From an uncultured Paracoccaceae bacterium (GTDB taxonomy: Bacteria; Pseudomonadota; Alphaproteobacteria; Rhodobacterales; Rhodobacteraceae), in assembly GCA_938028765.1 (NCBI GenBank), contig CALIZF010000013.1, positions 1 through 64,000 on the forward strand: DNA of 64,000 nucleotides, written 5' to 3'. Both the position numbers and the translations under genes were made by a program. Positions 1 through 14,887 of the stretch are shown one piece after another. The notes below the pieces were generated by a model. The model ran no database searches, had not been told where the DNA came from, and saw only the letters and a list, made by a program, of their open reading frames with translations. How positions within the stretch are numbered: the stretch's first letter is position 1; every line of letters begins with the position of its first letter.

Positions 1-333
1 CGCGGGCGGGTCGGGCGCAGCTACAACATCGGCGGCGAGGCCGAGGCGACCAACATCGACATCGTGCGGCGGATCTGCGCGATCTTGGACGACCGCCGCC
101 CCGCGGGTGCGCCCCACGCGCGGCTGATCGCCTTCGTCGCCGACCGGCCCGGGCACGACCTGCGCTATGCCATCGACCCCACGCGGATCCGCGACGAACT
201 GGGCTGGCGGCCCTCGGTGACGCTGGACGAGGGGCTGGCGCGGACGGTGGACTGGTATCTGGCCAACGAGGCGTGGTGGCGTCCGCTGCTGGACCGGCCC
301 GGCGTCGGGCAAAGGCTGGGGATCGGGGGGTGA
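1..333 (+). CDS. rfbB: dTDP-glucose 4,6-dehydratase, C-terminal part (partial)
   Basis: The frame is open from the first base of the window, so the 5' part of the gene lies outside; 110 residues remain. The fragment begins within the conserved region ahead of SYNIGG, followed by NIDIV, and ends with the helix around VDWYLANEAWW, which is typical of the C-terminal end of RmlB/RfbB (short-chain dehydrogenase fold). The enzyme removes water from dTDP-glucose to give dTDP-4-keto-6-deoxyglucose in dTDP-L-rhamnose synthesis in the cytoplasm. The stop codon is one base before the ATG of rfbD, consistent with one operon. The NAD-binding and catalytic residues are outside the window and cannot be checked. 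A GTG at 64 is internal and is not the start. Confidence 0.9.
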   Translation, partial: RGRVGRSYNIGGEAEATNIDIVRRICAILDDRRPAGAPHARLIAFVADRPGHDLRYAIDPTRIRDELGWRPSVTLDEGLARTVDWYLANEAWWRPLLDRPGVGQRLGIGG

Positions 334-334
334 G

Positions 335-1198
335 ATGCGCATCCTGATGTTCGGCCGCACCGGGCAGGTGGCGACCGAGGTCGCCCGCCGCCTGCCGCCG
401 GGATGGCAGCTGATCGCCCTGGGGCGGGATGCCGCGGACCTGGCCGATCCCGCCGCCTGCGCGGCTGCCGTCGCCGGAACCGATGCCGACGCGGTGATCA
501 ACGCCGCCGCCTGGACCGCGGTTGACCGCGCCGAGGCCGAAGAGGACGCGGCGCGCACCGTCAATGCCGCGGCGCCCGGCGCGATGGCGCGGGCTGCGGC
601 GGCGCGGGGGCTGCCGTTCCTGCACCTCTCGACCGATTACGTGTTCGACGGGCAGGGCGACCGCCCCTTTGCGCCCGACGACCCGACCGGGCCGCTGTCG
701 GCCTATGGCCGGACCAAGCTTGCGGGCGAGGAAGCCGTACGCGCGGCCGGCGGGCCACATGTCATACTGCGCACGTCATGGGTGTTCTCGGCCCACGGCG
801 CGAACTTCGTCCGGACGATGCTGCGGCTCGGCCGGGAACGGGGCGAGGTGCGCGTGGTGGCGGACCAGACCGGCGGGCCGACCCCCGCGGCGGCCATCGC
901 GGACGCCCTTCTGGCGATCGCCGGCGCCTTCGCCGCCCGGCGGGGCGTTTCGGGCACGTTCCACTTCGCGGGCGCGCCCGACACGACCTGGGCCGGGTTC
1001 GCGCGCGCGATCTTTGCAGAGGCGCGGATCCCCGCGACGGTGACGGACATCGCCACGACCGACTACCCCACGCCGGCGCGGCGGCCGGCGAACTCGCGCC
1101 TCGACTGCGCCGCGCTGCGGGCGGCCTACGGGATCGACCGGCCCGACTGGCGCGCGGGCCTCGCGGCGGTCCTGGCCGAGCTGGGCGCGCCGCGCTAG
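335..1198 (+). CDS. rfbD: dTDP-4-dehydrorhamnose reductase
   Basis: A 287-residue protein, the usual RmlD length. The N-terminus has the nucleotide-binding loop GRTGQVA (residues 7-13). Further on are INAAAWTAVDRAE, the STDYVFDG motif with the SDR serine/threonine, and the YGRTKLAGE segment with the catalytic Tyr and Lys. It reduces dTDP-4-keto-L-rhamnose with NAD(P)H to dTDP-L-rhamnose, the last step of the pathway. It starts one base after rfbB stops and is certainly co-transcribed with it. Its last four bases overlap the end of the convergent copper-chaperone gene on the other strand. rfbA and rfbC, if present, would be upstream of the window. Confidence 0.95.
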   Translation: MRILMFGRTGQVATEVARRLPPGWQLIALGRDAADLADPAACAAAVAGTDADAVINAAAWTAVDRAEAEEDAARTVNAAAPGAMARAAAARGLPFLHLSTDYVFDGQGDRPFAPDDPTGPLSAYGRTKLAGEEAVRAAGGPHVILRTSWVFSAHGANFVRTMLRLGRERGEVRVVADQTGGPTPAAAIADALLAIAGAFAARRGVSGTFHFAGAPDTTWAGFARAIFAEARIPATVTDIATTDYPTPARRPANSRLDCAALRAAYGIDRPDWRAGLAAVLAELGAPR

Positions 1199-1392
1199 AC
1201 CCGCGCGGCCGGGAAGCCCGCGGCGGCCAGCGCGGCGACGGCGGCAGCCTCGGTCAGGCCCTCGACGCTGACGCGGCGGGCGGGCAGGTCCACCGTCACC
1301 GCCACGCGCGCCGCGGGATCGGCACGGGTCAAGGCGGCCTCGACGGCCGCCGCGCAGTGACCGCAGGACATGTCGGGGACGGACAGGATCAT
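1195..1392 (-). CDS. CopZ-like heavy-metal-associated (HMA) chaperone
   Basis: A 65-residue single-domain HMA protein. The metal-binding motif MSCGHC lies near the N-terminus (Cys10 and Cys13), followed by AAAVEAAL; this is the ferredoxin-like fold of copper chaperones of the CopZ/Atx1 type. It probably carries Cu(I) in the cytoplasm to the CopA ATPase encoded on the opposite strand. It is transcribed away from copA, and the shared upstream region carries two copies of a CueR-like element in inverted orientation, so both genes are likely induced by copper. The gene ends inside the last codon of rfbD, with convergent 3' ends. A mercury or generic HMA role is less likely given the neighbours. 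Confidence 0.88.
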   Translation of the reverse strand: MILSVPDMSCGHCAAAVEAALTRADPAARVAVTVDLPARRVSVEGLTEAAAVAALAAAGFPAARV

Positions 1393-1434
1393 CGCCAGGT
1401 CTCCTTTTCGGCCGGGGTAATCCCTGCCGCCGCC

Positions 1435-1491
1435 GGAAGGTCAAGCGCGATCTGCACCCCTTGACCTTCCAGCCGGGGGAAACCCTATGTG
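1435..1491. promoter_or_regulatory. Divergent CueR-type copper promoter/operator
   Basis: A perfect 11-bp inverted repeat, GGAAGGTCAAG (1435-1445) and CTTGACCTTCC (1460-1470), places a TTGACC hexamer on each strand. Towards copA, TTGACC (1461-1466) is followed after 19 bp by TATGTG (1486-1491). A 19-bp spacer is the signature of MerR-family promoters, and TTCC-N7-GGAA lies inside it. Towards the chaperone, TTGACC (1444-1439) is followed after about 18-19 bp by a weaker TTACCC/TACCCC-like element. The site would be bound by the CueR-like protein encoded at 3934-4338. The copA call is stronger than the chaperone call. Confidence 0.75.
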
Positions 1492-1507
1492 ACGGGCGGA
1501 GGCCGCG

Positions 1508-3933
<2,426 letters not shown>

Positions 3934-3937
<4 letters not shown>

Positions 3938-4338
3938 CCATCGGCGAGGCGGCTGCGGCCACCGGCCTGCCGGCCAAGACCATCCGCTACTACGAGGCCG
4001 AAGGGCTGGTCACCCCCCTGCGGGGGCCGAACGGCTATCGCCGCTACCGCGACAGCGACGTGGCCAAACTTGCCTTCGTCGCCCGCGCCCGCGCGCTCGG
4101 CTTCACGCTGGACGATTGCCGGGCGCTCCTCGCGCTCTGGACCGACCGGGGGCGCACCAGCGCCGAGGTGAAGCGCATCGCGGCCCAGCATCTCGACGCG
4201 ATCGCGGCGCGGATCGCCTCCCTGCAGGGGATGCAGGCGCAATTGCGGCACCTCGTGGCGGCCTGCGCGGGCGATGATCGGCCCGACTGCCCGATCCTCG
4301 ACAGCCTTGCCCCTTGCGAACCGCCGCCTGCGCGCTAA
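3934..4338 (+). CDS. cueR: CueR/HmrR-type MerR-family copper-responsive regulator
   Basis: A 134-residue MerR protein. The N-terminal winged helix contains GEAAAATGLPAKTIRYYE (about residues 4-21), followed by the dimerisation helix. A C-terminal metal-binding loop has two cysteines spaced as C-x6-C (CAGDDRPDC), as in CueR/HmrR for Cu(I), Ag(I) and Au(I). It starts with TTG inside the last codons of copA, so it is made in step with the pump and autoregulated through the copA promoter. Its DNA target is most probably the element at 1435-1491, whose 19-bp spacer needs MerR-type untwisting. The Cys spacing makes a zinc or mercury sensor unlikely. Confidence 0.92.
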
Positions 4339-4347
4339 ACGCGGGTC

Positions 4348-5700
4348 ATGACCGAGACGCTTCATATCGCCGGCGGCGGCATGGCCGGGGCCGAGGCGGC
4401 CTGGCAGGCGGCCGAGGCGGGCATCGACGTGGTGATCCACGAGATGCGCCCCCATGTCGGCACCTTCGCGCACCGCACCGGCGATCTGGCCGAGATGGTC
4501 TGCTCGAACTCGTTCCGGTCGGACGACGACGAGCAGAACGCGGTCGGCCTGCTGCACTGGGAGATGCGCGCGGCGGGCGGGCTGATCCTCGCCGCGGCCG
4601 AGGCGAACCGCCTGCCCGCGGGCGGGGCGCTGGCCGTGGACCGCGAACCCTTTGCCCGCATGGTCACCGAACGGCTGCGCGCCCACCCCCGCGTGCGGAT
4701 CGCGACCGGCGAACTGACCGCCCTGCCCGACAGCGGGCGCTGGATCATCGCCACCGGCCCTTTGACCTCGCCCGCGCTGGCCGAGTCGATCCGCAGCGTC
4801 ACCGGGCAGGACCAGCTGGCCTTCTTCGACGCCATCGCCCCCATCGTGCACGCCGACACCATCGACATGACGGTGGCCTGGCGGCAGAGCCGCTACGACA
4901 AGGGCGACACCGAGGACGAACGGACGGCCTACATCAACTGCCCGATGGACCGGGCGCAGTACGACGCCTTCGTGGATGCCCTGCTGGCCGCCGACCGCGC
5001 CGCCTTCCGCCCGGGGGAAGCCGACACGCCCTATTTCGACGGCTGCCTGCCGATCGAGGTCATGGCCGAACGCGGGCGCGAGACGCTGCGCTTCGGCCCG
5101 ATGAAGCCCGTAGGCCTGACGAACCCGCATCGGCCCGAACGTCCCTGGGCGGTGGTGCAGCTGCGGCGGGACAACGCGCTCGGCACGCTCTACAACATCG
5201 TGGGCTTCCAGACGAAGATGCGCCATGCCGATCAGGTCCGGGTGTTCCGCATGATCCCCGGCCTGCAGGAGGCGGCCTTCGCACGGCTGGGGGGCATCCA
5301 CCGCAACACCTTCATCAACGCGCCCCGGCTGCTCGACGGGCAGTTGCGGCTGAAGGCGCGGCCGCACATCCGCTTCGCCGGCCAGATCACGGGGGTGGAG
5401 GGTTATGTCGAGTCCGCCGCCATGGGCCTTGTCGCGGGGCGGATGGCGGCGGCCGAGATCCGCGGCCGCACCCTGCCCCCGCCGCCGCCCGAGACGGCCA
5501 TGGGCGCGCTGGTGGCCCACATCACCGGCGGGGCGGATGCACGGACGTTTCAGCCGATGAACGTCAACTTCGGCCTGTTCCCGCCGGTAGAGGCGAAAGG
5601 CGGCCGCCGCGGGCGGCGGGACCGCTATCGCGCCTATACCGACCGGGCGAAGGCCGCCTTCGCGGCCTGGCTGGCCGCGCAGGGCCGAGCCGCGGCGTGA
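4348..5700 (+). CDS. trmFO: Methylenetetrahydrofolate-dependent tRNA (uracil-54-C5)-methyltransferase
   Basis: A 450-residue flavoprotein starting with the FAD-binding motif [11 protein letters not shown], followed by [11 protein letters not shown] and, later, the conserved block around [15 protein letters not shown], and [13 protein letters not shown] near the C-terminus. TrmFO uses FADH2 and 5,10-methylene-THF to make ribothymidine at position 54 of tRNAs. It replaces the SAM-dependent TrmA in Alphaproteobacteria and Gram-positives. The gene begins 9 bases after cueR but is unrelated in function. Its last bases overlap the GTG start of gluQ (GTGA), so two tRNA modification genes are coupled. 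Confidence 0.97.
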   Translation: MTETLHIAGGGMAGAEAAWQAAEAGIDVVIHEMRPHVGTFAHRTGDLAEMVCSNSFRSDDDEQNAVGLLHWEMRAAGGLILAAAEANRLPAGGALAVDREPFARMVTERLRAHPRVRIATGELTALPDSGRWIIATGPLTSPALAESIRSVTGQDQLAFFDAIAPIVHADTIDMTVAWRQSRYDKGDTEDERTAYINCPMDRAQYDAFVDALLAADRAAFRPGEADTPYFDGCLPIEVMAERGRETLRFGPMKPVGLTNPHRPERPWAVVQLRRDNALGTLYNIVGFQTKMRHADQVRVFRMIPGLQEAAFARLGGIHRNTFINAPRLLDGQLRLKARPHIRFAGQITGVEGYVESAAMGLVAGRMAAAEIRGRTLPPPPPETAMGALVAHITGGADARTFQPMNVNFGLFPPVEAKGGRRGRRDRYRAYTDRAKAAFAAWLAAQGRAAA

Positions 5701-6575
5701 CCGGTTATGTCACCCGCTTCGCGCCGTCGCCGACCGGCCCCCTGCACCTCGGCCATGCTCTCTCGGCGCTGACGGCCTGGGACCGTGCCCGCGCCGCAGG
5801 CGGCACGTTCCTCCTCAGGATCGAGGACATCGACACCGCCCGCTGCCGGACCGAATGGGAAGCCGCCATCGCCGACGATCTGCGCTGGCTGGGCCTCGCC
5901 TGGCCCGAGCCGGTGCTGCGCCAGTCGGACCGGATGCCGGCCTACCGCGCGGCGCTGGCCCGGCTGGCCGACCTGGGCGTCCTCTACCCCTGCCGCTGCA
6001 CGCGGGGCGACATCCGCGCCGCCCTGTCCGCCCCGCAGGAAGGCGCCCCGGCGCCGCTCTACCCCGGCACCTGCCGCGGCCGCGCCATGGCGGATGCCGG
6101 GCCGGGGGATGCGATCCGCCTGGACCTTTCCCGCGCGCTGGCGCTGACCGGGCCGCTCGCCTTCGACGAGGCGGGCCCGCTGCGCCCCGGCCGGCACGAC
6201 GCCGCGCTGGCGCTGGCCGACGGCGATCCGGTGCTGGCGCGGCGCGACATCGGCACGTCCTATGCGCTGGCGGTCGTGGTGGACGATGCCGCCCAGGGCG
6301 TGACCGAGGTGGTGCGCGGCGCCGACCTGTTCGCGGCCACGGCCGTGCAGACCATCCTTCAGGCCCTGCTGGGGCTGCCGCGGCCGACCTACTGGCATCA
6401 CGACCTGATCCGGGACGACGCCGGCCGGCGGCTGGCCAAGCGCGACGATGCGCGCGCGCTGGCGCTCTACCGCGCCGCGGGGGCGACGCCGGACGACATC
6501 CGCCGGATGGTCGGGCTTCAGCCGGCGGGCGCGGGCAGGATCTCGACCTCGGCCCCGTCGCGCACCGCCGTGTAG
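5697..6575 (+). CDS. gluQ: Glutamyl-Q tRNA(Asp) synthetase
   Basis: A 292-residue truncated glutamyl-tRNA synthetase lacking the anticodon-binding domain. It begins with [19 protein letters not shown], the class I HIGH signature, has a zinc-binding-like CRCTR region, and has LAKRDDA in place of KMSKS. It attaches glutamate to queuosine at position 34 of tRNA(Asp). The start is a GTG overlapping the trmFO stop (GTGA), which preserves the whole conserved N-terminus. The 3' end overlaps the 3' end of hisI on the other strand by 58 bp, so the last approximately 19 residues are antisense to hisI and unlikely to be conserved. Confidence 0.93.
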   Translation: MTGYVTRFAPSPTGPLHLGHALSALTAWDRARAAGGTFLLRIEDIDTARCRTEWEAAIADDLRWLGLAWPEPVLRQSDRMPAYRAALARLADLGVLYPCRCTRGDIRAALSAPQEGAPAPLYPGTCRGRAMADAGPGDAIRLDLSRALALTGPLAFDEAGPLRPGRHDAALALADGDPVLARRDIGTSYALAVVVDDAAQGVTEVVRGADLFAATAVQTILQALLGLPRPTYWHHDLIRDDAGRRLAKRDDARALALYRAAGATPDDIRRMVGLQPAGAGRISTSAPSRTAV

Positions 6576-6880
6576 AAACAGGCCTGCCGCCCCGTGTGGC
6601 AGGCCGGCCCGGTCTGATCCACCAGCACCAGAAGGCAGTCGCGGTCGCAGTCGATCCGCATCTCGACCAGCCGTTGCCGGTGCCCGGAGGTCTCGCCCTT
6701 GACCCAAAAGGCCCGGCGCGAGCGCGACCAGTAGGTGACATCGCCGGTGGCGAGTGTGCGCGCAACGGCATCGGCGTTCATCCACGCCAGCATCAGCACC
6801 TCGCCCGTCCGGTGGTCCTGTGCAATCACCGGGACCAGACCGGCGGCATCGTAGCGCAGGGTGGCGGGATCGAAGGGCAT
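6518..6880 (-). CDS. hisI: Phosphoribosyl-AMP cyclohydrolase
   Basis: A 120-residue cytoplasmic enzyme of histidine synthesis that opens the adenine ring of PR-AMP (third step). The conserved WMN, the metal/catalytic motif IDCDRDC and the CHTGR..C cysteines are all present, and the length matches stand-alone HisI without the HisE domain. It lies apart from other his genes, as is common in Alphaproteobacteria. It is divergent from the Fe-S scaffold-like gene at 6943, and the 62-bp gap must hold both promoters. Its 3' end overlaps the convergent gluQ gene. Confidence 0.97.
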   Translation of the reverse strand: MPFDPATLRYDAAGLVPVIAQDHRTGEVLMLAWMNADAVARTLATGDVTYWSRSRRAFWVKGETSGHRQRLVEMRIDCDRDCLLVLVDQTGPACHTGRQACFYTAVRDGAEVEILPAPAG

Positions 6881-6942
6881 CGGCGGTCCTTTCCGAGGCT
6901 GGCGCGGCGGTTTATCTCTATTCGTGCAGCAGGAGGAACGCC

Positions 6943-7389
6943 ATGAGCGATGCCGACCTCGTGAAACTCTATTCCGGCCGGATCCTGGCGCTCGCGGCCG
7001 ACATTCCGCACCTCGGCCGCCTGCCGGCCCCCCAGGGCACGGCCCGCCGCCGCTCGCCCCTCTGCGGGTCCACGGTGACCGCCGACGTCGTGCTGCAGGA
7101 CGGCCGGGTGGCGCAGTTCGCGCAGGACGTGAAGGCCTGCGCGCTCGGCCAGGCGGCGGCGGCGGTCGTCGGCGGTGCGATCCTCGGCCGGACGCGGGCC
7201 GAGGTCGAGGCCGCGCGCGATCAGCTGCGCGCGATGCTGACCGCAGACGGGCCGGTTCCGGCCGCGCCCTTCGACGGGCTGGAGGTCCTGTTGCCCGCGC
7301 GCGAGTTCCGCAATCGCCACGCCTCGGTCATGCTGGCGCTGGAGGCGGCGGCCGAGGCGATGGCGCAGGCGGAAACGGCCGCCGCCTGA
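6943..7389 (+). CDS. IscU/NifU-like Fe-S cluster scaffold-family protein
   Basis: A 148-residue protein with the U-type scaffold fold. Two of the three classical cysteines are visible: Cys41 in SPLCGS and Cys66 in VKACALGQAAA. The third, normally in HCSV, is replaced by alanine in RNRHASVMLALEA, so it may not assemble clusters like IscU. This HAS variant is, as I recall, typical of an alphaproteobacterial branch annotated only as scaffold protein. The ATG was chosen because AGGAGG lies 7 bases upstream. It is divergent from hisI, with no isc or suf genes nearby, so its partner is unknown. Confidence 0.8.
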   Translation: MSDADLVKLYSGRILALAADIPHLGRLPAPQGTARRRSPLCGSTVTADVVLQDGRVAQFAQDVKACALGQAAAAVVGGAILGRTRAEVEAARDQLRAMLTADGPVPAAPFDGLEVLLPAREFRNRHASVMLALEAAAEAMAQAETAAA

Positions 7390-7521
7390 CGCCGGCCCGC
7401 CCGGACGCCGGCTGCGCGACCCGTCCGTTGGCCGCCGCGCCGTCGGGGCGCAGTGCCCCCCGGGGGGAGGGGTGGGGCGCAGGGCACGGCCGTCCCCTGT
7501 CGCAACCCGGCCGGTATGCCG

Positions 7522-7556
7522 AAAAAAACCGCGCCCCGGACGGACCGGAGGCGCGG
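7522..7556 (-). terminator. Rho-independent terminator (minus strand)
   Basis: A 7-bp perfect stem, CCGCGCC (7529-7535) with GGCGCGG (7550-7556), is followed on the minus strand by seven Ts (7528-7522, partly within GAAAAAAACC on the plus strand). It lies about 110 bases downstream of the small ORF at 7665-7787 and would end the ctrA-side minus-strand unit ligA-recG-small ORF. The rest of 7390-7664 shows no convincing gene. Confidence 0.75.
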
Positions 7557-7664
7557 CATTGCGGCAGGCCTCTGCGCGTTTGGGGCCGCGCGTGGGCGAC
7601 AGGGGCAGGCAACCCCGGGAATGGCCGCAGGCAGGTTCGGGCACTGGGCCCCGCGGGGCCCGGA

Positions 7665-7787
7665 TCAGACCGGCAGGGGCAGATGCAGGGCCAGCGCGAG
7701 AACGGCGAAGAGCGCCAGCACGCCGGCCACATCGCCGGCCGCACGCCTATCGAGCCGGGACAGCACGCTTCGGATATCCTCGATCAT
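7665..7787 (-). CDS. Small single-pass membrane protein, 40 residues, unknown
   Basis: A 40-residue ORF beginning MIEDIRSVLSRLDRRAAG and ending in one hydrophobic helix (about residues 19-38, AGVLALFAVLALALHL). The ATG at 7787 has GGAGG four bases upstream. An earlier in-frame ATG at 7811 lacks such a site. It lies 78 bp downstream of recG on the same strand in an AT-richer gap and is followed by a clear terminator, which supports a real transcript. I do not recognise the family. The amphipathic, charged N-terminal stretch and C-terminal membrane anchor could suit a small regulator of a membrane complex, but no function can be assigned. Confidence 0.6.
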   Translation of the reverse strand: MIEDIRSVLSRLDRRAAGDVAGVLALFAVLALALHLPLPV

Positions 7788-7803
7788 CGCCACCTCCATC
7801 GCT

Positions 7804-7857
7804 GTTGCCATTTTGTTCGCACGATTCGAGGTCTGAAGTAAAGATCAAAAAGAGAAC
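7804..7857 (-). promoter_or_regulatory. AT-rich upstream region of the small ORF with two near-LexA sites
   Basis: The gap between recG and the small ORF holds two sequences that miss the alphaproteobacterial SOS box GTTC-N7-GTTC by one base: GTTG-N7-GTTC at 7804-7818 (plus-strand reading) and GTTC-N7-GATC at 7857-7843 (minus-strand reading). They flank the place where a minus-strand promoter for the small ORF would be. This is only a pattern match; no clear -35/-10 pair stands out. Confidence 0.25.
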
Positions 7858-7865
7858 GAATCAAG

Positions 7866-12513
<4,648 letters not shown>

Positions 12514-13227
12514 TCAGGCCCCCAGCGCCATGCGACCCTGCTGCTGCACGGGCGCGGGATCGCGCAGGACATAGCCGCGGCCCCAGACGGTTTCGATGTA
12601 GTTCTGGCCCCCGGTCGCCTCTGCCAGCTTCTTGCGCAACTTGCAGATGAACACGTCGATGATCTTCAGTTCCGGCTCGTCCATGCCGCCGTAGAGGTGA
12701 TTGAGGAACATCTCCTTCGTCAGAGTGGTGCCTTTGCGCAAGCTCAGCAGCTCCAGCATTTGGTATTCCTTGCCCGTCAGGTGAACCGCCTTGCCCTCCA
12801 CGTCCACGGTCTTGGCGTCGAGGTTCACGGTCACCTTTCCGGTGCGGATGGTGGACTGCGCGTGCCCCTTCGACCGGCGGATGATCGCGTGGATGCGCGC
12901 GATCAGTTCGTCCCGATGGAAGGGTTTCGTCAGGTAGTCGTCCGCGCCGAAGCCGAACCCCTTGAGCTTGCTGTCGGTATCGTCGGCGCCCGACAGGATC
13001 AGCACGGGCGTCTCGATCCGCGCAATGCGGATCTGGCGCAGCACCTCGTGTCCCGACATGTCGGGCAGACTGAGGTCGAGCAGGATCAGGTCGTAATCAT
13101 AGAGCTTGGCCAGGTCGATGCCCTCTTCCCCGAGGTCGGTGGCATAGACGTTGAGGTTCGCGTGCGTCAGCATCAGCTCGATGCTGCGCGAGGTTGTGGG
13201 GTCGTCCTCGACCAGAAGGATCCGCAT
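12514..13227 (-). CDS. ctrA: Cell cycle / motility master response regulator CtrA
   Basis: A 237-residue OmpR-type response regulator. The receiver domain has the acidic pocket VEDD (residues 6-9), phospho-acceptor Asp51 in LLDLSLPD, and Lys101 in LTKPF. The DNA-binding winged helix holds [12 protein letters not shown] and ends near WGRGYVLRD. The near-identity of its core to Caulobacter CtrA, including [20 protein letters not shown], makes the call secure. In Rhodobacterales it is usually non-essential and controls motility, gene transfer agent and quorum-sensing targets through the CckA-ChpT phosphorelay. sciP, encoding its inhibitor, lies immediately upstream on the same strand. Confidence 0.98.
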   Translation of the reverse strand: MRILLVEDDPTTSRSIELMLTHANLNVYATDLGEEGIDLAKLYDYDLILLDLSLPDMSGHEVLRQIRIARIETPVLILSGADDTDSKLKGFGFGADDYLTKPFHRDELIARIHAIIRRSKGHAQSTIRTGKVTVNLDAKTVDVEGKAVHLTGKEYQMLELLSLRKGTTLTKEMFLNHLYGGMDEPELKIIDVFICKLRKKLAEATGGQNYIETVWGRGYVLRDPAPVQQQGRMALGA

Positions 13228-13280
13228 CCGTTCTTCTCCGCGCTGGCAGCCCGTGACACCCTGACACTCGCCGTCAATGG

Positions 13281-13295
13281 TTAATCCGCAGTTAC
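13281..13295. promoter_or_regulatory. Candidate CtrA box upstream of ctrA
   Basis: TTAA-N7-TTAC (13281-13284 and 13292-13295) matches seven of eight bases of the CtrA consensus TTAA-N7-TTAA and lies about 55 bp upstream of the ctrA start. It would fit autoregulation, as known in Caulobacter. Confidence 0.45.
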
Positions 13296-13322
13296 TCTGC
13301 CAGAACGTTGACGGAATACAAC

Positions 13323-13601
13323 CTAAAGTTGTCTATATTTCTGGATTGCCGTCACCTTCAGCGCCGCCTCGCCGTGCGCCTCGACGGCGCGACGCCACTG
13401 CGCGAATTCCTCGGGCGACAGGGCGTAGCGCTCCAGCGCCTCGGCCTCGGTGATCAGGCCGTGGATGACAGCGCGCACGACGGTGGCCTTCCGGCTGGCC
13501 ACCCAGCGGCGGGTGTCGGGCGGCGGCAGGTCGGCGCGGCTCAGGATGCTGCCGTCCGGCAGGGTCACCTGGCGCGGACCATCGACTCGTTTGAGATACA
13601 T
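13323..13601 (-). CDS. sciP: CtrA inhibitor SciP (DUF1153)
   Basis: A 92-residue DUF1153 protein starting [17 protein letters not shown], with the [11 protein letters not shown] helix-turn-helix region and [12 protein letters not shown]. In Caulobacter, SciP binds CtrA-DNA complexes and blocks recruitment of RNA polymerase at CtrA promoters. I chose the ATG at 13601 because it gives the standard family length and N-terminus; a longer form starting at 13631 adds ten non-conserved residues. It is 95 bp upstream of ctrA on the same strand and divergent from mnmA. The pairing gives a compact CtrA regulatory locus. The short inverted repeat ACAAC/GTTGT at 13318-13332 straddles the stop codon. Confidence 0.92.
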   Translation of the reverse strand: MYLKRVDGPRQVTLPDGSILSRADLPPPDTRRWVASRKATVVRAVIHGLITEAEALERYALSPEEFAQWRRAVEAHGEAALKVTAIQKYRQL

Positions 13602-13635
13602 GGGGGCAATCCCTTGTCCTGTGCCCCGCAAAGTC

Positions 13636-13650
13636 TCAATTCACGCTTAA
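13636..13650 (-). promoter_or_regulatory. Candidate CtrA box upstream of sciP
   Basis: On the minus strand TTAA-N7-TTGA (13650-13636) matches seven of eight CtrA-box bases, about 35 bp upstream of the sciP start. CtrA-activated sciP is the known Caulobacter arrangement. Confidence 0.4.
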
Positions 13651-13659
13651 GGGCCGATG

Positions 13660-13689
13660 AAATGCGGGGGTTGGAAATGCACCGCATTT
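13660..13689. repeat. 8-bp inverted repeat in the sciP-mnmA gap
   Basis: AAATGCGG (13660-13667) and CCGCATTT (13682-13689) form a perfect inverted repeat with a 14-bp spacer, just ahead of the mnmA ribosome binding site. It could be an operator or an mRNA stem; no regulator can be named. Confidence 0.5.
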
Positions 13690-13717
13690 TCGCTTATCCC
13701 GCCCGCCGGAGGCCGAC

Positions 13718-14851
13718 ATGCGCGATCACGCCGTCAACACCCTGGGGTTTGCCAAGCCGCCCGCCGAAACGCGCGTCGTGGTCGCCATGTCCGGCGGCGT
13801 CGACAGTTCCGTCGTGGCCGCGATGCTGGCCGAGGAAGGTTACGATGTCGTGGGCGTGACCCTCCAGCTCTACGACCACGGCGCGGCGCTAGCGAAGAAG
13901 GGCGCCTGCTGTGCGGGGCGCGACATCCACGACGCCCGCCGCGTGGCCGAGACGATGGGGTTCCCGCACTATGTGCTCGACTACGAAAGCGTGTTCCGCG
14001 ACGCGGTGATGGAGGAGTTCGCCGAAAGCTATCTCGGCGGGGCCACTCCGGTGCCCTGCATCCGCTGCAACGAACGGGTGAAGTTCCGCGATCTTCTGGC
14101 GACCGCGAAGGACCTAGATGCCGACTGCATGGCGACGGGGCACTACATCCGCCGCCTCGAGGGCCCCCGCGGGCCGGAGCTGCACCGCGCGGCCGACCCC
14201 GCGCGCGACCAGAGCTATTTCCTGTTCTCGACCACGCGGGACCAGCTTGCCTTCCTGCGCTTTCCGCTCGGCGAGCTTGCGTCGAAAGCCCAGACGCGGG
14301 CGCTCGCCGCGCGCTATGGCTTGCCGGTGGCGGACAAGCCGGACAGCCAGGACATCTGCTTCGTGCCCGAGGGAAATTATGCTGCGGTGATCGAGAAGCT
14401 GCGCCCCGGCGCGGCCGACCCGGGCGAGATCGTGGATACCGAGGGCCGCGTCCTCGGCACACACCGGGGCGTGATCCACTATACGGTCGGGCAGCGGCGC
14501 GGCATCGGGATCGGCGGGCTGGGCGAGCCGCTCTATGTCGTGCGGCTCGACCCGGCCACACGGCGGGTGGTGGTGGGGCCGAAGGCGGCGCTGGCGACGC
14601 GCACCGTGCCGGTGCGCGAGATCAACTGGCTGGGCGACGGCGCCTTCGCCGACGGCCCGCGCGAGGTGGCGGTGCGCATCCGGTCCACCCGCACCCCAGC
14701 CCCGGCAATCCTGCGGCCGCTATCCGCGACCGAGGCCGAGGTGGAGCTGCTCAATCCCGAAGAAGGCGTCAGCCCGGGCCAAGCCTGCGTGTTCTACGCG
14801 CCCGAAGGCTCGCGCGTTCTGGGCGGCGGCTGGATCTGGCGCGGCCGGTAG
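13718..14851 (+). CDS. mnmA: tRNA-specific 2-thiouridylase
   Basis: A 377-residue ATP pyrophosphatase that thiolates U34 in the wobble position of tRNA(Lys), tRNA(Glu) and tRNA(Gln). The PP-loop SGGVDSS is at about residues 25-31. The catalytic cysteine pair is Cys117 (in [11 protein letters not shown]) and Cys214 (in [10 protein letters not shown]). The C-terminal beta-barrel is intact. The ATG is preceded by CGGAGG at 13707-13712. The gene is single, divergent from sciP and convergent with fabZ, from which it is separated by a GC hairpin. Confidence 0.97.
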   Translation: MRDHAVNTLGFAKPPAETRVVVAMSGGVDSSVVAAMLAEEGYDVVGVTLQLYDHGAALAKKGACCAGRDIHDARRVAETMGFPHYVLDYESVFRDAVMEEFAESYLGGATPVPCIRCNERVKFRDLLATAKDLDADCMATGHYIRRLEGPRGPELHRAADPARDQSYFLFSTTRDQLAFLRFPLGELASKAQTRALAARYGLPVADKPDSQDICFVPEGNYAAVIEKLRPGAADPGEIVDTEGRVLGTHRGVIHYTVGQRRGIGIGGLGEPLYVVRLDPATRRVVVGPKAALATRTVPVREINWLGDGAFADGPREVAVRIRSTRTPAPAILRPLSATEAEVELLNPEEGVSPGQACVFYAPEGSRVLGGGWIWRGR

Positions 14852-14855
14852 CGCG

Positions 14856-14877
14856 CGGCAGGCGGCCCTGCCTGCCG
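14856..14877. terminator. Bidirectional GC hairpin between mnmA and fabZ
   Basis: CGGCAGGC (14856-14863) and GCCTGCCG (14870-14877) form a perfect 8-bp stem with a 6-base loop directly after the mnmA stop and 10 bp from the fabZ stop. There is no T run, so termination efficiency is uncertain, but its position between convergent genes suits a shared terminator. Confidence 0.5.
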
Positions 14878-14887
14878 GGCCGCCCCC

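Noticed and set aside
64-333. GTG at 64 as the start of a separate small gene
   Set aside because: The frame is open from base 1 and the upstream residues match RfbB, so this is the tail of a larger gene.
13602-13631. Longer SciP form starting at 13631
   Set aside because: The extra ten residues are not family-like; 13601 gives the standard DUF1153 length and the usual MYLKR start.
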